Positions 61,141 to 62,697 of a stretch of DNA of 62,697 nucleotides are shown in pieces; within the stretch, counting starts at the first letter, position 1, and each line of letters starts with the position of its first letter. The stretch is taken from positions 1-62,697 of the forward strand of contig JAFYBQ010000011.1 in assembly GCA_017540085.1 (NCBI GenBank), written 5' to 3'. The notes below the pieces were generated by a model, which worked only from the letters and a program-made list of their open reading frames with translations, was not told the origin of the DNA and made no database searches. A program made the position numbers and the translations under genes. The stretch is from Synergistaceae bacterium (lineage in GTDB: Bacteria > Synergistota > Synergistia > Synergistales > Aminobacteriaceae).

Positions 61141-62361
61141 ATGGCGGAAAAATCACGTTCAAAGCGTCTCATGACAACCGGGGGATTAATATTCCTCGCG
61201 CTTGGGATAATTCTTTATTTCGCAAAGGAACCCATGGGCCTCAACAGGAAGATTTATGACCTTCCCATATTCCTAATCATAATCGGGGTATGCTCCGCGC
61301 TGAAGGGCTACATGGCCAAAGACAAGACAGAGGAAGAAGCCGCCCTCGCGGGAAAAACGTTCACAGAATTTCTCACGAACAACGCAATTTTACTCGCAAT
61401 GCTTGTGCTTGTCGTTGTGATTTGCATACTTCAGCCCAGGTTCATGCAGATACGAGTCGCGCTTGACATTCTGACTCAGTCGTCCACAAAATTAATCATG
61501 GCACTTGGGATTTGCTTCACGCTCTTGATTGCAGGCACTGACCTTTCAGCGGGGCGCATGGTAGGACTTGCGGCGGTAATTTCGGCCTCGATGATGCAGA
61601 CAGCGACATACGCAAACAGATTCTTCCCTGACCTTCCGCAGGTTGCGGTGTGGATGCCCATCATCATCGCTATTATTGCGTGTATGGTATTCGGAGCGTT
61701 AAACGGCTTCCTTGTCGCAAAATATGACATGCACCCGTTCATAGCGACATTGGCGGTACAGGTCATAATTTACGGAGCCTGCTCGCTGTATTTCGACATG
61801 CCCCCGAACAACTCGCAGCCCATCGGAGGAATCCGGCCTGATTTCGCGCAGTTAGGGCAGATGAGACTGTTCAGCGGACTGTACAGAGGCTTCCCGGGAA
61901 TCAGCATACTGATACCGATTGCGGTAGTGATATGCGTCATAATATGGTTCATACTGAACAAGACAGTTTTCGGGAAGAACGTCTACGCTATCGGCGGAAA
62001 CCGTGAGGCGGCTGTCGTGGCGGGAATTAACGTTTTCCGCAACATCATGGGAATATTCATTCTTGCGTCATGCCTTTACGGTATCGCGGGAGTTCTTGAG
62101 GCGGCTAGGACTGCGGGAGCCACGAACAACTACGGGAACGGCTACGAGCTTGACGCTATTGCGGCGTGTGTTGTGGGCGGTGTTTCGCTGAACGGCGGTA
62201 TCGGCAAGGTCGGCGGAATCATCATGGGCGTGCTGATATTTACGATCATTCAGTACGGCTTGCAGTTCATCAACGTGTCGCCCATGTGGCAGCAGGTCAT
62301 CAAAGGCGTAATCATTGCGGTTGCGGTTGCGATTGACCTGACGAAATACCGCAGGAAGTAG
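61141..62361 (+). CDS. mglC: Sugar ABC transporter permease (MglC-like)
   Basis: A 406-residue membrane permease of the CUT2 (AraH/RbsC) family with about 10 TM helices after a cytoplasmic N-terminal stretch. Family motifs: GTDLSAGRMVGLAAVISA, NGFLVAKYDMHPFIATLA, FGKNVYAIGGNREAAVVAGI and AIAACVVGGVSLNGGIGKV. It would pair with MglA. It is longer than E. coli MglC (336) because of an extra N-terminal two-helix region. The ATG is preceded by AAGGAGG, and a terminator follows. Confidence 0.93.
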   Translation: MAEKSRSKRLMTTGGLIFLALGIILYFAKEPMGLNRKIYDLPIFLIIIGVCSALKGYMAKDKTEEEAALAGKTFTEFLTNNAILLAMLVLVVVICILQPRFMQIRVALDILTQSSTKLIMALGICFTLLIAGTDLSAGRMVGLAAVISASMMQTATYANRFFPDLPQVAVWMPIIIAIIACMVFGALNGFLVAKYDMHPFIATLAVQVIIYGACSLYFDMPPNNSQPIGGIRPDFAQLGQMRLFSGLYRGFPGISILIPIAVVICVIIWFILNKTVFGKNVYAIGGNREAAVVAGINVFRNIMGIFILASCLYGIAGVLEAARTAGATNNYGNGYELDAIAACVVGGVSLNGGIGKVGGIIMGVLIFTIIQYGLQFINVSPMWQQVIKGVIIAVAVAIDLTKYRRK

Positions 62362-62387
62362 AAATTTTCACGAGTGAGATAACATTT

Positions 62388-62423
62388 TGCCCTCTGTCAG
62401 AATTTGGCGGAGGGTATTTTTTT
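62388..62423 (+). terminator. Rho-independent terminator after mglC
   Basis: GCCCTCTGTC pairs with GGCGGAGGG and is followed by a TATTTTTTT tract. Confidence 0.75.
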
Positions 62424-62491
62424 GTCGGTAAAAGTAATTCTGTCAGTGCAAAAATTTCCTCTGTCTGTCATAATTACGTCATCCAAAAATT

Positions 62492-62520
62492 TTTACCTTC
62501 TTGCGCCACTAAGATATAAT
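62492..62520 (+). promoter_or_regulatory. Promoter of the TnpB-like gene
   Basis: TTTACC (62492-62497) and TATAAT (62515-62520) have a 17-bp spacing, a standard sigma-70-type arrangement. The start ATG is 7 bp after the -10, so the transcript is probably leaderless or nearly so. Confidence 0.55.
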
Positions 62521-62526
62521 ATCTCC

Positions 62527-62697
62527 ATGACAAATGAGGAGAGATTGGCGAAAAACATAAGAATACGAGAACGAAGTAAAGAGACAAAACAAAAACGTAA
62601 GTCTCAGATTTGTCGTGTATTTCGTGTCAAAATAGACTTCTCTCATCTTAAGGAAGCCCAAAGAGTTCGACTGAAAATGCTCTTTGTCGAGGCTAAA
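62527..62697 (+). CDS. TnpB/OrfB-like transposon protein, N-terminal part (runs off the window)
   Basis: The ATG at 62527 opens 57 codons that continue past the window end. The sequence (KNIRIRERSKETKQKRKSQI, then CRVFRVKIDFSHLKEAQRVR and LKMLFVEAK) resembles the first segment of IS605/IS607-type OrfB (TnpB) proteins, where a basic start leads to a '...hLn.LF.EAkw.yN' helix. TnpB is an RNA-guided nuclease that helps transposon maintenance. The catalytic DED region lies outside, so the call is tentative. Confidence 0.5.
   Translation, partial: MTNEERLAKNIRIRERSKETKQKRKSQICRVFRVKIDFSHLKEAQRVRLKMLFVEAK

Noticed and set aside
60884..61259. Open frames across the mglA-mglC gap encoding PPAKGG-type peptides
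   Set aside because: They are translations of the C-rich hairpin repeat and overlap real genes out of frame.

Overview
The window looks like a chromosomal piece from a Synergistota (Synergistaceae-type) bacterium, probably host-associated. The main clue is that two neighbouring secreted proteins (770-7793) end in the short Ser/Gly-Cys, hydrophobic, basic tail of the Synergist-CTERM sorting signal. The moderate GC content, the secreted and lipoprotein genes with Gram-negative style signals, and the double galactose-type binding protein operon fit this. The assignment is an inference from protein features, not from a marker-gene search.

Layout. 1-720 holds debris: an IS256-type transposase start joined directly to the IS end, a C-terminal piece of an Rpn/PD-(D/E)XK gene, and the first domain of a RecD2-like helicase. 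770-7793 (minus) is an FG-GAP surface protein followed by a lipase broken by one in-frame TAG. 8117-14356 is a defence island: hsdR beheaded by an IS end, hsdM with four lesions, an intact hsdS, an intact PtuA/PtuB (Septu-like) pair and a duplicated ptuB tail, followed by a serine recombinase. 15090-23773 is a sensing block: an alanine/sodium symporter fused to a periplasmic binding domain, a hybrid histidine kinase, a double receiver, an LprI-like protein, and an AgrA/AgrC-like LytTR regulator with its GHKL kinase. 23826-29329 has an orphan antitoxin, small secreted proteins and a 1410-residue adhesin. 29357-32025 is a compact peptide-modification cluster: a 48-residue peptide, a hairpin, then HprK-like kinase, PqqD-like, S24/S26 peptidase and NTP_transf_5 genes, all overlapping. 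32096-36113 is broken: an Rpn gene, a group II intron and a Stealth gene start that no longer belong together, plus a Nudix relic. From 36174 on the DNA is mostly orderly: leuS, SnoaL-like, a pilin-like protein, holA, an LD-carboxypeptidase, a SprA-like metalloprotease, an AEC carrier, kptA, a dicarboxylate symporter, a mannitol dehydrogenase family enzyme, an EF-G-like GTPase, ATP-grasp and CAP proteins, and a two-binding-protein mgl operon. The window ends inside a TnpB-like gene.

How it may fit together. The same two-box direct repeat (period 20 bp, resembling LytTR boxes) lies about 100 bp upstream of both the symporter/kinase block (15192) and the secreted-protein block (24258), and a LytTR regulator with an AgrC-like kinase is encoded between them. 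The secreted-protein block runs on the same strand into the peptide cluster. My main hypothesis is a regulated surface/peptide system: the LytTR pair controls both blocks, and the modified 48-residue peptide is its product or its signal. This is inference.

Gene decay is concentrated in the mobile and defence regions and is nearly absent from core genes, with one borderline case at 56.0 kb and one at 53.7 kb. Several breaks lie in A-runs, so resequencing would be needed to exclude errors.
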